Assembly (NCBI RefSeq): GCF_027943255.1
Contig: NC_072895.1
Span: 25,084,001 to 25,148,000 of the forward strand
Length of the DNA: 64,000 bases
Direction of reading: 5' to 3'
Source of the DNA: Anastrepha obliqua
Lineage: Eukaryota > Arthropoda > Insecta > Diptera > Tephritidae
The notes beneath the pieces are model-generated. The model was not told the DNA's origin. It saw nothing but the letters and a program-made list of their open reading frames with translations, and did not search any database. A program made the position numbers and the translations under genes. Shown here in pieces: positions 11,288 through 21,833 of the stretch. Each line of letters starts with the position of its first letter. Position 1 is the stretch's first letter.

Positions 11288-11445
11288 ATTTTCTGAAACA
11301 GAAGGTTTCTCAATCTCCAGGGTTGAGTTATTTCAACCAGAAATTTCCCAAGGTCGATACATGGTGAGGTAATAGAAAATAGGTGTCGAAGGTGCGGCAT
11401 TTATGGTGAAACAATTGTCCATGTAATTGCTGGATGTAGCGTGCT
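11288..11445 (+). pseudogene. short RLE-type LINE fragment
   Basis: The bases match the segment 37245-37410 of the LINE at 36990-37830 (both carry TTTTCTGAAACAGAAGGTTT and the CRRCGIYGE region, here GVEGAAFMV in a shifted frame). It is flanked on both sides by AAAAT repeats. Confidence 0.75.
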
Positions 11446-12077
11446 AAAATAAAATAAAATAAAACTATTAATGTATTATAATTATAATGTATTAAACTAT
11501 ATTAAATTAAAAAAAAATTAACGTACAAAAATTAAAAAAGGAATAAAGTAAAAGAAAACTATTTACATACTTACTTAGAATAAATTAACTTAATTAAATT
11601 AAACTAAAATGATTTTAAACTAAATTGAATTAGCTTCAACATAATTACATTTAATTTAATTTAAACCAAAATAATTTTCTGTAAGTTTACTCTGAATGTT
11701 CACATACTTATACATTCATATGCACTACGTGTCCTACATGTTTGTATTTCAGCATCTACATAAAAGCATAACAGAGCTGCTACTCTAAATACTACATACA
11801 TGCATACATACATATCCATACATAATAATCCTAAATTTAAAGAACTAACCTAATTTTTCCGTTGCTACTCGTACACGTACATGTACGTGTACATGTGTAT
11901 GTATGCATACAATAACTTCGGTTAAAAAAGGTTCTCCGTTAATTTTCTTTTGCAATGGTGAATGCCGGTCGGAGTTGGTTTCCTGCTGTTGCTCTTAAGG
12001 AGTAACTTTTGTTGTATTGAGTGCCTATAGAGGCGTTTATATGCAATATATACATACTTATGCACATACTATACATC
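11446..12077. other. unassigned A+T-rich DNA
   Basis: Contains AATTAA-rich sequence, a small CATA tract near 11800 and a palindromic ACGTACATGTACGT at 11873-11890. No gene or element is recognised. Confidence 0.4.
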
Positions 12078-12079
12078 TA

Positions 12080-13384
12080 CAGGGTGCGTACGGTATTTGA
12101 GGAGAACTTGAGAGTAAAACAAATTAGCATTTACATATTTTGAACAAAATTAATCAAACTTCACGAACTTTTTACATAACATTATTTTATTATATAAGAA
12201 TTTTTATAAAATCATCCATTAACTGCAATAACCTCCTTGATCTGGGTTCCGAAACGATTGTGTGCCCTAATCAAATGCTTCTTATTCATATTGATCATAA
12301 TAGTAGTAAAGACATCCTTCAGAGGAAAAATGGTGTGTTGAGAATGTTTACATGCTTCACGCTCAACTACGCCCCATACGTAGTAATCCAGGGGAATAAG
12401 GTCTGGGGTGTTAGGCGGCCATAAGTTCATTGTTTTGTGGTCATGTAAGTTTTCAGCCATACTCTTGTGTTGCCATCGCTTTGTGTGAAGGAGCAGAGTC
12501 TTGCTGTACGATTTATTGGCTGTCAGCGCGTACATTATCCATCCAGAGTGCTCACTATCGCCTCTAGAACCTCGATATATGCCGTAGGATTTACTCGAAA
12601 TCCTTGAGTAGAGAAGTGTGGTGGCATGACATGTCCTTTGTTGCTCTCAATAACTAAAACCGTAGCAATAGCGGGGAACTTCGTGTGCATGCCAGCTGGA
12701 GCCTCTGTATGAGGTCTGTCATTCTGGTAATTTTTGCAGTTGATCTTTTGGTCTTGGTCAAAATTTATTTTCATGAAAAAAAAAAATCATCACATCTCAG
12801 GCGCTTCAGGGTATTTAATTTTGTTTAGAAGGTCAACATTTTTTTTCGTTGGGGTCAAATGGTTCTTGATCAGGCGCTTCTTTAATTTTGTTTAGAAGGC
12901 GTTTTGATCGGAACTAGCACTTCCTGTTCTCGTGTTTGCTCCGACATAAACTGTCTTCTACACACAACGTAGGATTTATACCGGAGATATTCAGGGATAA
13001 CTCGACGGATTAGACCTCGCGCGTGCCCTTATTGATTTTGAAGTGTCCTCGTGAATGACCGTTTGCACTTCTTGAATAAATTCTGCAGATCGGACAGTGT
13101 CAGAATATTTCTCGTTGTTTTTTGCATTTGTCAATAGATTCTGTATTGCCGCCTGCAGCTTCCAATTCACGGCGAACCTTATAAACGAATGAACGGTTGC
13201 CCTTAAGAAAATTAGAGGTTCCTAAATCTGTGTGATTTGCATTTGTGATATAGCGCCGATAACTACATCTCTCTTCATTACTTGAGTTTAGTTGTAGTCC
13301 TCAATGTTTTATCTGAAAAAGAGCAAAAAGAAAAAAAATATCTTCTGGATGTTATAGCCATCCTCAAGTACTTTATGCACCCTG
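12080..13384 (-). mobile_element. DD37D (maT-like) mariner-type transposon, degenerate
   Basis: Imperfect TIRs (left CAGGGTGCGTACGGTATTTG, right reverse complement CAGGGTGCATAAAGTACTTG) are flanked by TA at 12078-12079 and 13385-13386. Minus-strand coding pieces run from an N-terminal block (KVRRELEAAGGNTESI near 13160) through MHTKFPAIATVLVIESNKGH and QQDSAPSHKA (second Asp) to TPDLIPLDYYVWGVVERE (third Asp). I count 37 residues between the last two Asp, the DD37D spacing of maT elements. Several frameshifts and stops interrupt it. Total length 1,305 bp is normal, so this is a full-length but dead copy. Confidence 0.8.
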
Positions 13385-14013
13385 TATATGTACGCAACTT
13401 CTTATATTGCATTCAAGAAGCAGCTGACCTGAACTTTTGTTCCACTAATTTGTTTTATTACTGGTTTTATTTCCATCTGTGTGTTTGTTATTTTTGGTTT
13501 TTGTTTTCGCTGTTGTTTCTGATATTTTGGCCAAAGCCAGCTGGCAGCTGCATTCAAAATCAGACTCTGCTATTTATTCGCAAACATGCGAGTATGCGTG
13601 TATGTGGGTATGTATGTATGAAGTTATGAATACGCGTTGAGACATACATACATACATACATATGTGTTTATACAAGCGGTTGCAATCGGCCTTTGATATG
13701 CATTTGTTACCTTTTTGGAATGGCAACATGCGACCACTTCAGCTTGCAACAATAAGGCAGCTGCACATTATGAAAATAATGTATCCTTTAATCAAAACGA
13801 ATAATATTTTAAAAAATACTTCTACATAACTTTGTTTGCAGGCATTCAGGTAGGTACGTCTAAATATTATCGTCTGTACAGCTTAGTCTGTATTAATCAG
13901 GGTTGGGCATAATGCACTAAAAAATAAATGCGAAAACTTCTTCAGTGGTAGTTAAAACACGAATTTCATTTAATTATTTACTAATAATGGAAAAAAATTG
14001 CACTACCACTAAA
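13385..14013. other. unassigned DNA with CATA microsatellite
   Basis: A TATG/CATA tract lies at 13595-13665. No gene or element is recognised. Confidence 0.4.
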
Positions 14014-14015
14014 TA

Positions 14016-15296
14016 AAGGGTGGTTAAGTTTTAAGGGCCGGTGTTGATTTTGAATAAAATACAATTTATTTAGGAAATTATTGTTATTTCTCTTTATTAT
14101 GATAATATTGGTATAGCTCAATTACGTATGGAATAAAATATCGGCCAAATAGCCGCCACGGCCTCCGCGGCACACCACCATTCGATGGTCCAAATTTTCG
14201 ATGACGCTGAGGCATAATTGAGGTTCTATGCCGTTAATGTGCCGAATTATCTCATCCTTTAGCTCTTGAATTGTTGCTGGCTTATCGGCGCACACCTTTT
14301 ATTTCAAATAACCCCAAAGAAAGAAGTCCAACGGTGTCAAATCACATGATATTGGCGGCCAATTGACATCGCTGCGACGTGAGATTATTCGGCCATCAAA
14401 TTTTTCGCGCAAAAGAGCCATTGTTTCGTTAGCTGTGTGACAAGTGGCACCGTCCTGTTGAAACCACATATCGTCCACATCCATATCTTCCAATTCGGGC
14501 CATAAAGAGTTCGTTATCATCTCACTATAGCGACACTATTCACAGTAACTGCCTGACCGGCCTCATTTTGGAAAAAATACGCCCCAATGATGCCGCCGAC
14601 CCATAAACCGCACCAAACCGTCACTCTTTGTGGGTGCATTGGTTTTTCGGCAATAACTCTTGGATTATCATTCGCACAAATGCAGGTAATTCTGCTTATT
14701 AAAGAATCCACTGAGGTGAAAATGTGCCTCATCACTGAAGATGATTTTCTTCGAATTTTCGATTGGTCATTGACTGTTGCCATTTCCTGCCACCATTCTG
14801 ACCCTTGACGACGCTTGAAATGGTCAAGAGGCTTTAGTTCTTGAGTCAATTGCACCTTATAAGCGTTAAAGTCTTCATCAACAACGAGCGTGAGAGGTGC
14901 AATTGTTGGGCACGACGACGAGTTGAGGTGGACGGCTCTTCAACCACACTATCGCGAACAGCAGCAATGTTTTCTGCAGTACGAGCGTGCACTGGTGTTT
15001 TCACATCTCCTACAGACCCGGTTTGCTCAAACTTTAGCACAATTTTTCCGTTTGTACGCACATTTGGACGATTAAAATGGCCGAAAAAATCACGAAGTGC
15101 GCGATATGCATTTTGATTTGAACGCCCGTTTTCATAATAAGCCTGAATAGCTTTAACGCATTGCTCGATTGTTTATGTTTCCATGATTTAAATTGAGTTA
15201 GTCTGAAATTGATAAATATCAAATGAAATGCAGAAAAAGCTTGACGTTTAGGTGTGGTTCCCATTCAACATCGACTCTTGAAATTTAACCACCCTT
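14016..15296 (-). mobile_element. rosa-like DD41D transposon, full length
   Basis: Ends AAGGGTGGTTAAGTTTTAAG and (reverse complement of right) AAGGGTGGTTAAATTTCAAG are TIRs flanked by TA at 14014-14015 and 15297-15298. At 1,281 bp this is a complete-length element. The transposase begins near 15183 on the minus strand and runs to about 14130. The helix-turn-helix part reads RTAENIAAVRDSVVEEPSTSTRRRAQQLHLSRS, split here by my own limit: key residues lie at 14900-15020. Confidence 0.85.
14130..15183 (-). pseudogene. DD41D transposase, frameshifted
   Basis: The N-terminus (FFGHFNRPNVRTNGKIV) and helix-turn-helix are followed by LTQELKPLDHFKRRQ, then PQRVTVWCGLWVGGIIGAYF, MWFQQDGATCHTANE (second Asp) and SCDLTPLDFFLWGYLK (third Asp). 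Exactly 41 residues separate the second and third Asp. The first Asp block near 14720-14740 is distorted (IFTSVDSLISR in place of a SDEAHF-type motif) by frame change. Frame breaks near 14860, 14740 and 14520 show it cannot make a full protein. It is the best preserved DD41D C-terminal half in the window. Confidence 0.85.
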
Positions 15297-15774
15297 TATT
15301 TGACAGTGAAAATCTTTATTGATAATTAACATTTTGACGTGATAACGTCTTATAATTCGATTTAACAGGCTGCACGCACGAAAAAATGTGTCGTTACCTT
15401 GCTCATTAGTGTTACCTTGCTCATATGTAGTTACCTTGCTCATTGCATTGAATGAACTGCAAGCGAAAGCGCGGAACGAACGACAAAGCAAACAAAGCAA
15501 ACGAACGGCAACGTTCGACATCTTGCTCTCTCCTACTTAAGTGAGCGTGTATATGTATGTATATGCGCATATGTACTTATATAAATTCACGTACTTCTAT
15601 TTGCATATGCCTTCTTATTGATTATTATTAATTTGATTCACTTGAAGAATTTAAAATCAAACCAAGTTTGTTAATAATACCTGTTGTTTTAATGTTATTA
15701 TTATTAATTTTTTTATTATATATGAAGGAAAAAATGTATGGTAATATTTATCATATACCTTATAAGATATGTTG

Positions 15775-16275
15775 TCTATACTAATATTATAAAGAGGAAA
15801 ACTTTGTTTGTTTGTAATGAAGAGTCTCAAAAACTACTGGACCGATTTTAAAAATTCTTTCACCATTCGAAAGCTACATCCTCCACGAGTAACATGGATT
15901 ATATTTTATTTTGGAAATAGGGCTCGAGATATAGGTCAAAACGTGGACCCGGGTAACCTTCGGATGTGTATGTACAATATGGGTATCAAATGGAAGCTGT
16001 TGGTGAATGCTTTAGTCCAGAGTATTTTTCATGCCGCTCCGTGACTAGGGTCTCGAGATAGAGACCAAAACGTGGACCCTAGAATGTGTTTGTACAATAT
16101 GGATATCAAATTTAAGCTGTTGGTGAATGCTTTAGTACAGAGTATTTTTCATGCCGCTCCGTGACTGGGGTCTCGAGATATAGGTCAAAACGTGGACCCG
16201 GGTAACCTTTGGCTGTGTATGTACAATATGGGTATCAAATGAAAGCTGTTGATAAGTGCTTTAATACGGGGTAAT
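15775..16275 (+). mobile_element. Helitron 5' end fragment
   Basis: It begins TCTATACTAATATTATAAAG after a G/T flank and continues with the same sequence that, in reverse, forms the right ends of the Helitrons at 38561-40339 and 43730-45631 (for example ACTACTGGACCGATTTTAAA). The fragment includes two of the internal GGTCTCGAGAT repeats and is cut at ACGGGGTAATTT where the ATGTT array starts. No 3' CTAG hairpin is present. Confidence 0.85.
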
Positions 16276-16276
16276 T

Positions 16277-16876
16277 TGTTATGTTATGTTATGTTATGTT
16301 ATGTTATGTTATGTTATGTTATGTTATGTTATGTTATGTTATCTTATGTTATGTTATGTTATGTTATGTTATGTTATGTTATGTTATGTTATGTTATGTT
16401 GTGTTATGTTATGTTATGTTATGTTATGTTATGTTATGTTATGTTATGTTATGTTATGTTATGTTATGTTATGTTATGTTATGTTATGTTATGTTATGTT
16501 ATGTTATGTTATGTTATGTTATGTTATGTTATGTTATGTTATGTTATGTTATGTTATGTTATGTTATGTTATGTTATGTTATGTTATGTTATGTTATGTT
16601 ATGTTATGTTATGTTATGTTATCTTATGTTATGTTATGTTATGTTATGTTATGTTATGTTATGTTATGTTATCTTATGTTATGTTATGTTATGTTATGTT
16701 ATGTTATGTTATGTTATGTTATGTTATGTTATGTTATGTTATGTTATGTTATGTTATGTTATGTTATGTTATGTTATGTTATGTTATGTTATGTTATGTT
16801 ATGTTATGTTATGTTATGTTATGTTAAAGTATATTATGTTATGTTATGTTATGTTAAAGTATATTATGTTATGTTA
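16277..16876 (+). repeat. ATGTT pentanucleotide microsatellite, about 600 bp
   Basis: About 115-120 near-perfect copies of ATGTT, with occasional ATCTT or GTGTT variants and two AAAGTATATT interruptions near 16827 and 16855. The unit contains no stop in any plus frame, so three overlapping long ORFs (MLCYV repeats) result. They are artefacts. The reverse unit AACAT occupies the same place in the R copy at 29131. Confidence 0.95.
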
Positions 16877-17022
16877 ATGTTAACTCATTCTCTATATCCA
16901 TACAAAATATCTATCAAACAAATAAAATTAAAATTTTCTTTTGAAAAATGCAACCATTCAATCAGTATTTTCTTATGACGTTATCACGTTAAACTATCGT
17001 CAGTAAACCGACTTTACAGACA

Positions 17023-17774
17023 CCTCCTTTTTTTTCATTAACATAATATAACATTAACATTTTTCGGTAACATAACATTGCTTCCAATGTGCATTGTGCA
17101 GTTGGGCCATTCTGTTACTTTGGAAGTCAATTTTCGATGTGTGAAACTTTTTTTTGGTTGTATCATGGCATAGGTTTTGAGTGTATTTTCATTGATTGGT
17201 CGATTAGAGTTAAGATATGCGAGAAAACTAGGAGTGCACCTCTCATTCATACCTTTATACCGTTACATTTTTTTATAATAAGTTTTATACGGGTTTCTTA
17301 CTTTTAATGCACTCATTTTGTCAAAAGTAAATGTTTATTCAAACCACGTCTGTTATCTGACCAGAATAATTAATTCGATACAATTGTAAGTATAAATTTG
17401 AATATTTTCATTGAAGAATCAAAGTATTGTAAAATGCTTAAATATTAGCCGTTTGAAAATATTCAAGAAATGTTCCCTTGCGGCGTGCGCAGAATTTCTT
17501 AAGAGGCACACCTTTGACTGGGCTTAAGTACCAGTACTCAAAAAGTTGCCTGCATAAATACACACACAGAAGCGTATATTTGAAATGCATATCGAATATT
17601 GTTGCCTATAAAAAGCATTACAAGCTTAAGACTCATCGAAATCCAGGTAAATTTCATTGTAAATTTTTGTGTTTTGGCTTCTTGGAGCGATCATTGGGGA
17701 ACATACACAAAGGTTGATTCATTTATCTCGTGCACGCAAAATGTATTTAGTATCAGACTTTAGCATGAAAATAT
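17023..17774. other. unassigned DNA
   Basis: Nothing is recognised. The minus-strand frame at 17038-17250 shows no family motif. Confidence 0.35.
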
Positions 17775-18285
17775 CTACCAGCCTAAGAATGTGGCTCTGA
17801 AACGCGAAACTCTGAGTAAATTAATCCTTTTATGATGGACGAAAATTAATGGGGGTACGATCTTCACGCCATGGGCTGGGCAGCGGTCATATACTTGCTC
17901 GAGTCTCGCATAGAAATTGTCTTTGATGGCATCGTCCTTTTCCTCCGTTGGGGCGTGCGCGCAAATCAGGCTTATGTTGAAGAACCGTGCCTTGATACGG
18001 ATTGTGGCTAGCCTATCGCTCACAGGTCTGAACCTAGAGATGTGGGACCGAAGCCTCCCGCTTACAACAAATCCTCATCCTAATTCGCGCCGCTCCGCAT
18101 GGCAGCTGTAGTAGATATCGCAGCCTGCTTGCTTAGAGCAGCCTTGTCCTGTCCATTTGATCTCCTGGATGGCGGTGATATCAGCCTTAATTTTTTCGCT
18201 AAGTACAGTCTGTCTAATAGAAGGTCACGCTTCTCTGGAGCTTACAAGCCCCCGAGGGCGCTTATAATACAATTTTTCTGATTAT
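17775..18285 (-). pseudogene. LINE endonuclease (EEP domain) fragment
   Basis: On the minus strand 18280-18100 encodes ITAIQEIRWTGQG, an apurinic-like endonuclease motif I/II. The frame then moves to VSDRLATIRIKARFFNISLI, CAHAPTEEKDDAIKDNFYAR and LEQVYDRCPAHGVKIV. This is the endonuclease domain of non-LTR elements often mis-annotated as craniofacial development protein 2-like. Similarity ends at 17840, just before the expected GDFN catalytic motif, so the domain is truncated and there is no reverse transcriptase. Confidence 0.8.
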
Positions 18286-18289
18286 TATT

Positions 18290-19040
18290 CAATGTTTATT
18301 TGTTTTTGTTTGCCTATTCATTTTGATAAAAATTAGGGTAGACAACGATTTGCTTGTAATTCGCATAGTAATTGTGCCTGAATTACTTACAAATGAGGTA
18401 AATCGCTCTCAAGTTTGTGTATGGCGAATTACGTATTTTTAGGGGTTATTGGGAAGTGAAGTACGAATGAGAGAATGAATTTCGTGTCGTCTCTCATAAA
18501 AAAAATCTGTTGTTCGGCGCTGGCTGAGGTAAGTCAATTTGTAGGACAATATCATGACTCACAGGGTGTTAGACATAGTTGATCCAAAGAAGATTAAGCG
18601 GCTTCCCTCACAACATCAGTGAGATGTCAGCTAAGTTTCTTCAAGTTGGTTCTAGTGTTAATAACGAATTGTATCATGTTTGCCACTTGCATAAATTTCA
18701 ATTTTTTTTTGTCTCGTAATTACCAACTGTCTGCTTTTAGTCTATAAAAAATGTCATTTAGTCCGTCCTAAAGCCGCATAAAGCAATATCATCGTAATAT
18801 TTATAGCTTTCTGCGCCATTTGTCTCTCTTCATCAAAGTTTCATTAACAAGGAGCCATAATTATTCTGAGAATGCTACTCTATGTTACGAGTATGAAATT
18901 ACAGTGAGGCAGTGAAACTAATGTAATAATGCAGCAATTCACCTAAAAATGACAACAATAACAACCACAATGAAATATCATACTTCACACTCTCCATTGA
19001 GGTGGCGAACAATAAAAACAATGCATACATCATCAACGAG
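18290..19040. other. unassigned DNA
   Basis: No coding motif or repeat terminus was recognised between the LINE fragment and the XPG-transposon. Confidence 0.4.
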
Positions 19041-19043
19041 TAA

Positions 19044-21830
19044 TAGTGGAGTGCCCAGGGGTTTTGACCTCGGATCTCGTAGGGACTGAATGAATTGCCA
19101 TGTAACCAACAGGATTTTCTTTTGTATGCTCTAAATTGTAACTTCTACAAATATTATATTGTGCAATTAATTTTTTCATTGTTTAAACAAAAAAATATGA
19201 AAAATTAATATATTGGAGCATAATATTGAGTTGGAAAATTTTTTTTTTTAGTTCTACGTTAAATTTTACTTAAATAGATAAAGACAAACATCTTCCCAAC
19301 GTTATATATTATTGGTTATATTATGGCTGGAAGTGGGATAAAAGAAGTTTTTTCTACCATTTATCCAGAAAATACGATTGATCACATAACGTCAGGACGT
19401 GCCTATGCTAGAGCAATACGTGCTCATACCTTATTGCAGCAAGCTTTAGCACAATTAATTTTTGAAGATCTTAAGGAGAATAATGCGGATTTTTTAAATG
19501 TATTGAATGACGAAGAAATATCGATGTTTTTTGAAATGTTCAATTACAATGAAATTACAGAAAACCAAGGATTTCAAATGCTGAGTAGAATTTTTGAAGA
19601 TAAGTTAGTTGAGCTAGAAAATAAAAATAAAACATCAAAACTATGGATTACGTATTTTCGAATGGTAACAATATTGAAAGACTTCATTGCTGCCGACCGT
19701 ATGGGGGATTGGAATTTACATCTACATAGTACACTATTCCACGCATCAGGACATTTTCCCTATGCGAAGGCTGCACAAATTTATCTGCAAGATATGAAGG
19801 AATTACAGTATATAATGGATCCAGCAGAGTTCGAAAAATATACAACAGGATATTTCTGATACAGATGCAATTATGTCAATTGCCACTGGAATTACCGGTG
19901 ATAAAAGTATAAATTGTTACAATGCTTTTGAAGAAGGTTTAAAAGAAAATCGAAGGGAGAAATGTACGCGAATTGAAGTTTTTAAGGAAAGATAAAATAA
20001 ATTCTCTATTGGCTAAAAATAATAAAATAAAAATTCATAACAATGTTATTCCCGTTGATCCATTGTTGTTGTTTCAACGTATTTGTGTGTTGAAAAAAAC
20101 AGATGATGAACTAAAAACTTATATGAATTATGAACTGGCACCATATCCACTTGCTCTGTTTGAAGATGGCCAAATGCGAAAGACAAAAAAATCAACTTTC
20201 TACGAATTATTCCCAGAAATTCAGATTAATTTGAAAAGCTTAGAAAATGTTCATTATGTTATTGATGGAGCCATGTTGTTATATCGTTGCAAATGGCAAT
20301 TAAATGAAACATTCAAAATGATATGCGAACATTACGTAAGATATTTGAGGAATAATTATAATAACGCATACGTGGTATTTGATGGATATAAGAAGGACGG
20401 TATTAAATCTGCTGAAAGGAATCGTCGCGCACTAAAAAATATAAGTACAGATATTGAATTTGATGAAAATATGTCGTTAAAAATCGCTCAAGATAAATTT
20501 CTAACGAATAAAAAAAATAAATCTCGCCTAATCGAAATGTTAAGAATAAAATTAGCTGATAACAATATTTGTACATGCCAAGCGGAAAGCGATACAGATA
20601 AATTAATTGTTGATACAGCAATTAGTTTAGAATCTCAAAATATTGTTGTAATTTCTGAAGACATTGACGTCTTGGTTGTGTTAACGGCATTGGCGCCTAC
20701 TGATCGTGAAATATATTTTTTAAAACCATCCCGAGGCAAAGTTAACCAACAAATATTTTCATCAAAAAGTTTAGAAAAATCTCTACCAGCATGTAAAGAA
20801 CATGTTCTATTTTTACATGCTTTCACGGGCTGTGATACTACTTCTGCGTTTTACAATAAAGGAAAAATTAAGTTTATCAAAAATTTTGATCTACATGACT
20901 CAGCAGCAGTATTTAAAAATGTACATGAAGATGCAAATAATATATTTCAAGCTGGTATTACATGTATTTTGGGACTGTATGGTGCTTCGGCAAAAATGAC
21001 AGATTTGAATACATTCAGGTTCAATTCTTTCATCAAAGCAACTGCCAAAGACACAAGTGTTCTTTTATCTTCGTTACCTCCCACATCTGATGCAGCATTT
21101 GAACACTTAAAACGGGTTTACCTACAAATCCAGATGTGGTTAGGGAATGATTTAATCATCCAATATTTACGAATCAATTACCTGCTCCGGAAAATGTATT
21201 AAAAATGCTATTTTGCAATTGCAAAAAAGGATGTGGAGCTGCATGCGGATGCCAAAAAAGTGGATTATACTGCAGTGTAGCATGCCTACAGTGCAACGAC
21301 GACAGCTGTCTAAATGTAGCGCCTATGATTAACATCAGTGAAATTGAAGATGATATTTGAAAAAATGTAAATTTTTCAATAGACAAATTTTTTTGTTAAT
21401 TAATTTTTTTCTTTTAAATAGTCATAATTTTTTTATTTTTAATAATTAATTCGATTTTACTTTTATGCTATTGTATAATAACAGAAAACAATTTTTTATT
21501 TTTTTTTTTGTATGCTAATTATTTAAATAAACGAATAGTTTATATAATATTTTTTTTTTAACATTTAATTATCCATAATCTATTTATTTTTTCATTTGCT
21601 TCCACTTCTGTTACAAAAACAATAAATTCTACAACGTTATTTGCATTATAGCACATAAGTTATTGCAATCATAAATTTTTGCTATTTAAAAATCAAATGC
21701 ACAACTTTTAAATAGGTAGAGATTATTATTTATGTTATTCACAACACATTTTCGCAAAGATAATTTAATTTCATCTAGTCCCTAAGACATCCTAGGTTTT
21801 AACGTTTTTAACGCTCCAGACACTCCACTA
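19044..21830 (+). mobile_element. TIR transposon encoding FEN1/XPG-like nuclease (Academ-like)
   Basis: Both ends start TAGTGGAGTG and share, after a short indel, TTTTGACCTCGGATCTCGTA (left) versus the diverged right-end equivalent, then TAGGGACT and ATGAA, giving roughly 50-60 bp imperfect TIRs. The flanks are TAA at 19041-19043 and 21831-21833, a 3-bp target duplication. The only coding content is the nuclease gene at 19323-21360. XPG nuclease together with 3-4 bp duplications matches what I recall of the Academ (AcademX) superfamily. The intact family protein is longer at its N-terminus, so this 2,787-bp copy is probably internally deleted. Confidence 0.7.
19323..21360 (+). pseudogene. FEN1/XPG-like nuclease with CXC tail, transposon-encoded, broken
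   Basis: Three coding blocks lie in different frames. Block 1 (19323-19859, 178 codons) is helical, with GRAYARAIRAHTLLQQAL and FHASGHFPYAKAAQIYL, conserved in this multicopy family. A piece in another frame (DTDAIMSIATGITG) leads to block 2 (about 19943-21150). Block 2 holds the XPG/FEN1 acidic motifs: VIDGAMLLYR, YVVFDGYKKDGIKSAERNRR, QAESDTDK, ISEDIDVLVV and FTGCDTTS. Counting from 19973 these Asp/Glu are about residues 98, 137, 205/207/209, 230/232 and 288. After a frameshift near 21150, block 3 (to the TGA at 21360) encodes a CXC-type cysteine cluster (CNCKKGCGAACGC, C.VACLQC). All metal-binding positions remain, but at least three frame breaks make it a pseudogene. Confidence 0.8.
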
Positions 21831-21833
21831 TAA

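Larger units (their letters stand above)
15331..17022 (-). mobile_element. R-family repeat (composite copy)
   Basis: The left edge TTTTGACGTGATAACGTC is the R 3' end, and the right edge (minus strand TGTCTGTAAAGTCGGTTTAC) is the R 5' end. Between them lie the R 3' half with three copies of a minisatellite (ATGAGCAAGGTAAC on the minus strand, about 15395-15450), a Helitron 5' piece (15775-16275), a long ATGTT array (16277-16876) and the R 5' segment (16880-17022). Other copies are at 29131-29777, 32036-32587, 37835-38420, 42441-43053 and 45640-46114. No protein is evident. The two ends are imperfect inverted repeats around AACGTGA.AACGTC. Confidence 0.75.

Noticed and set aside
11086..11400. 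Phe-rich minus-strand ORF
   Set aside because: It is the translation of the AAAAT/poly-A tract and includes a LINE scrap.
16249..16978. Three long plus-strand ORFs of MLCYV repeats
   Set aside because: They arise only because the ATGTT unit has no stop in any frame. No gene is implied.
19041..21833. A 2-bp AT duplication for the XPG-transposon
   Set aside because: Ends can also be placed one or two bases outward, but the TAA placement gives the longest matching TIR start (TAGTGGAGTG). Only more copies can settle it.
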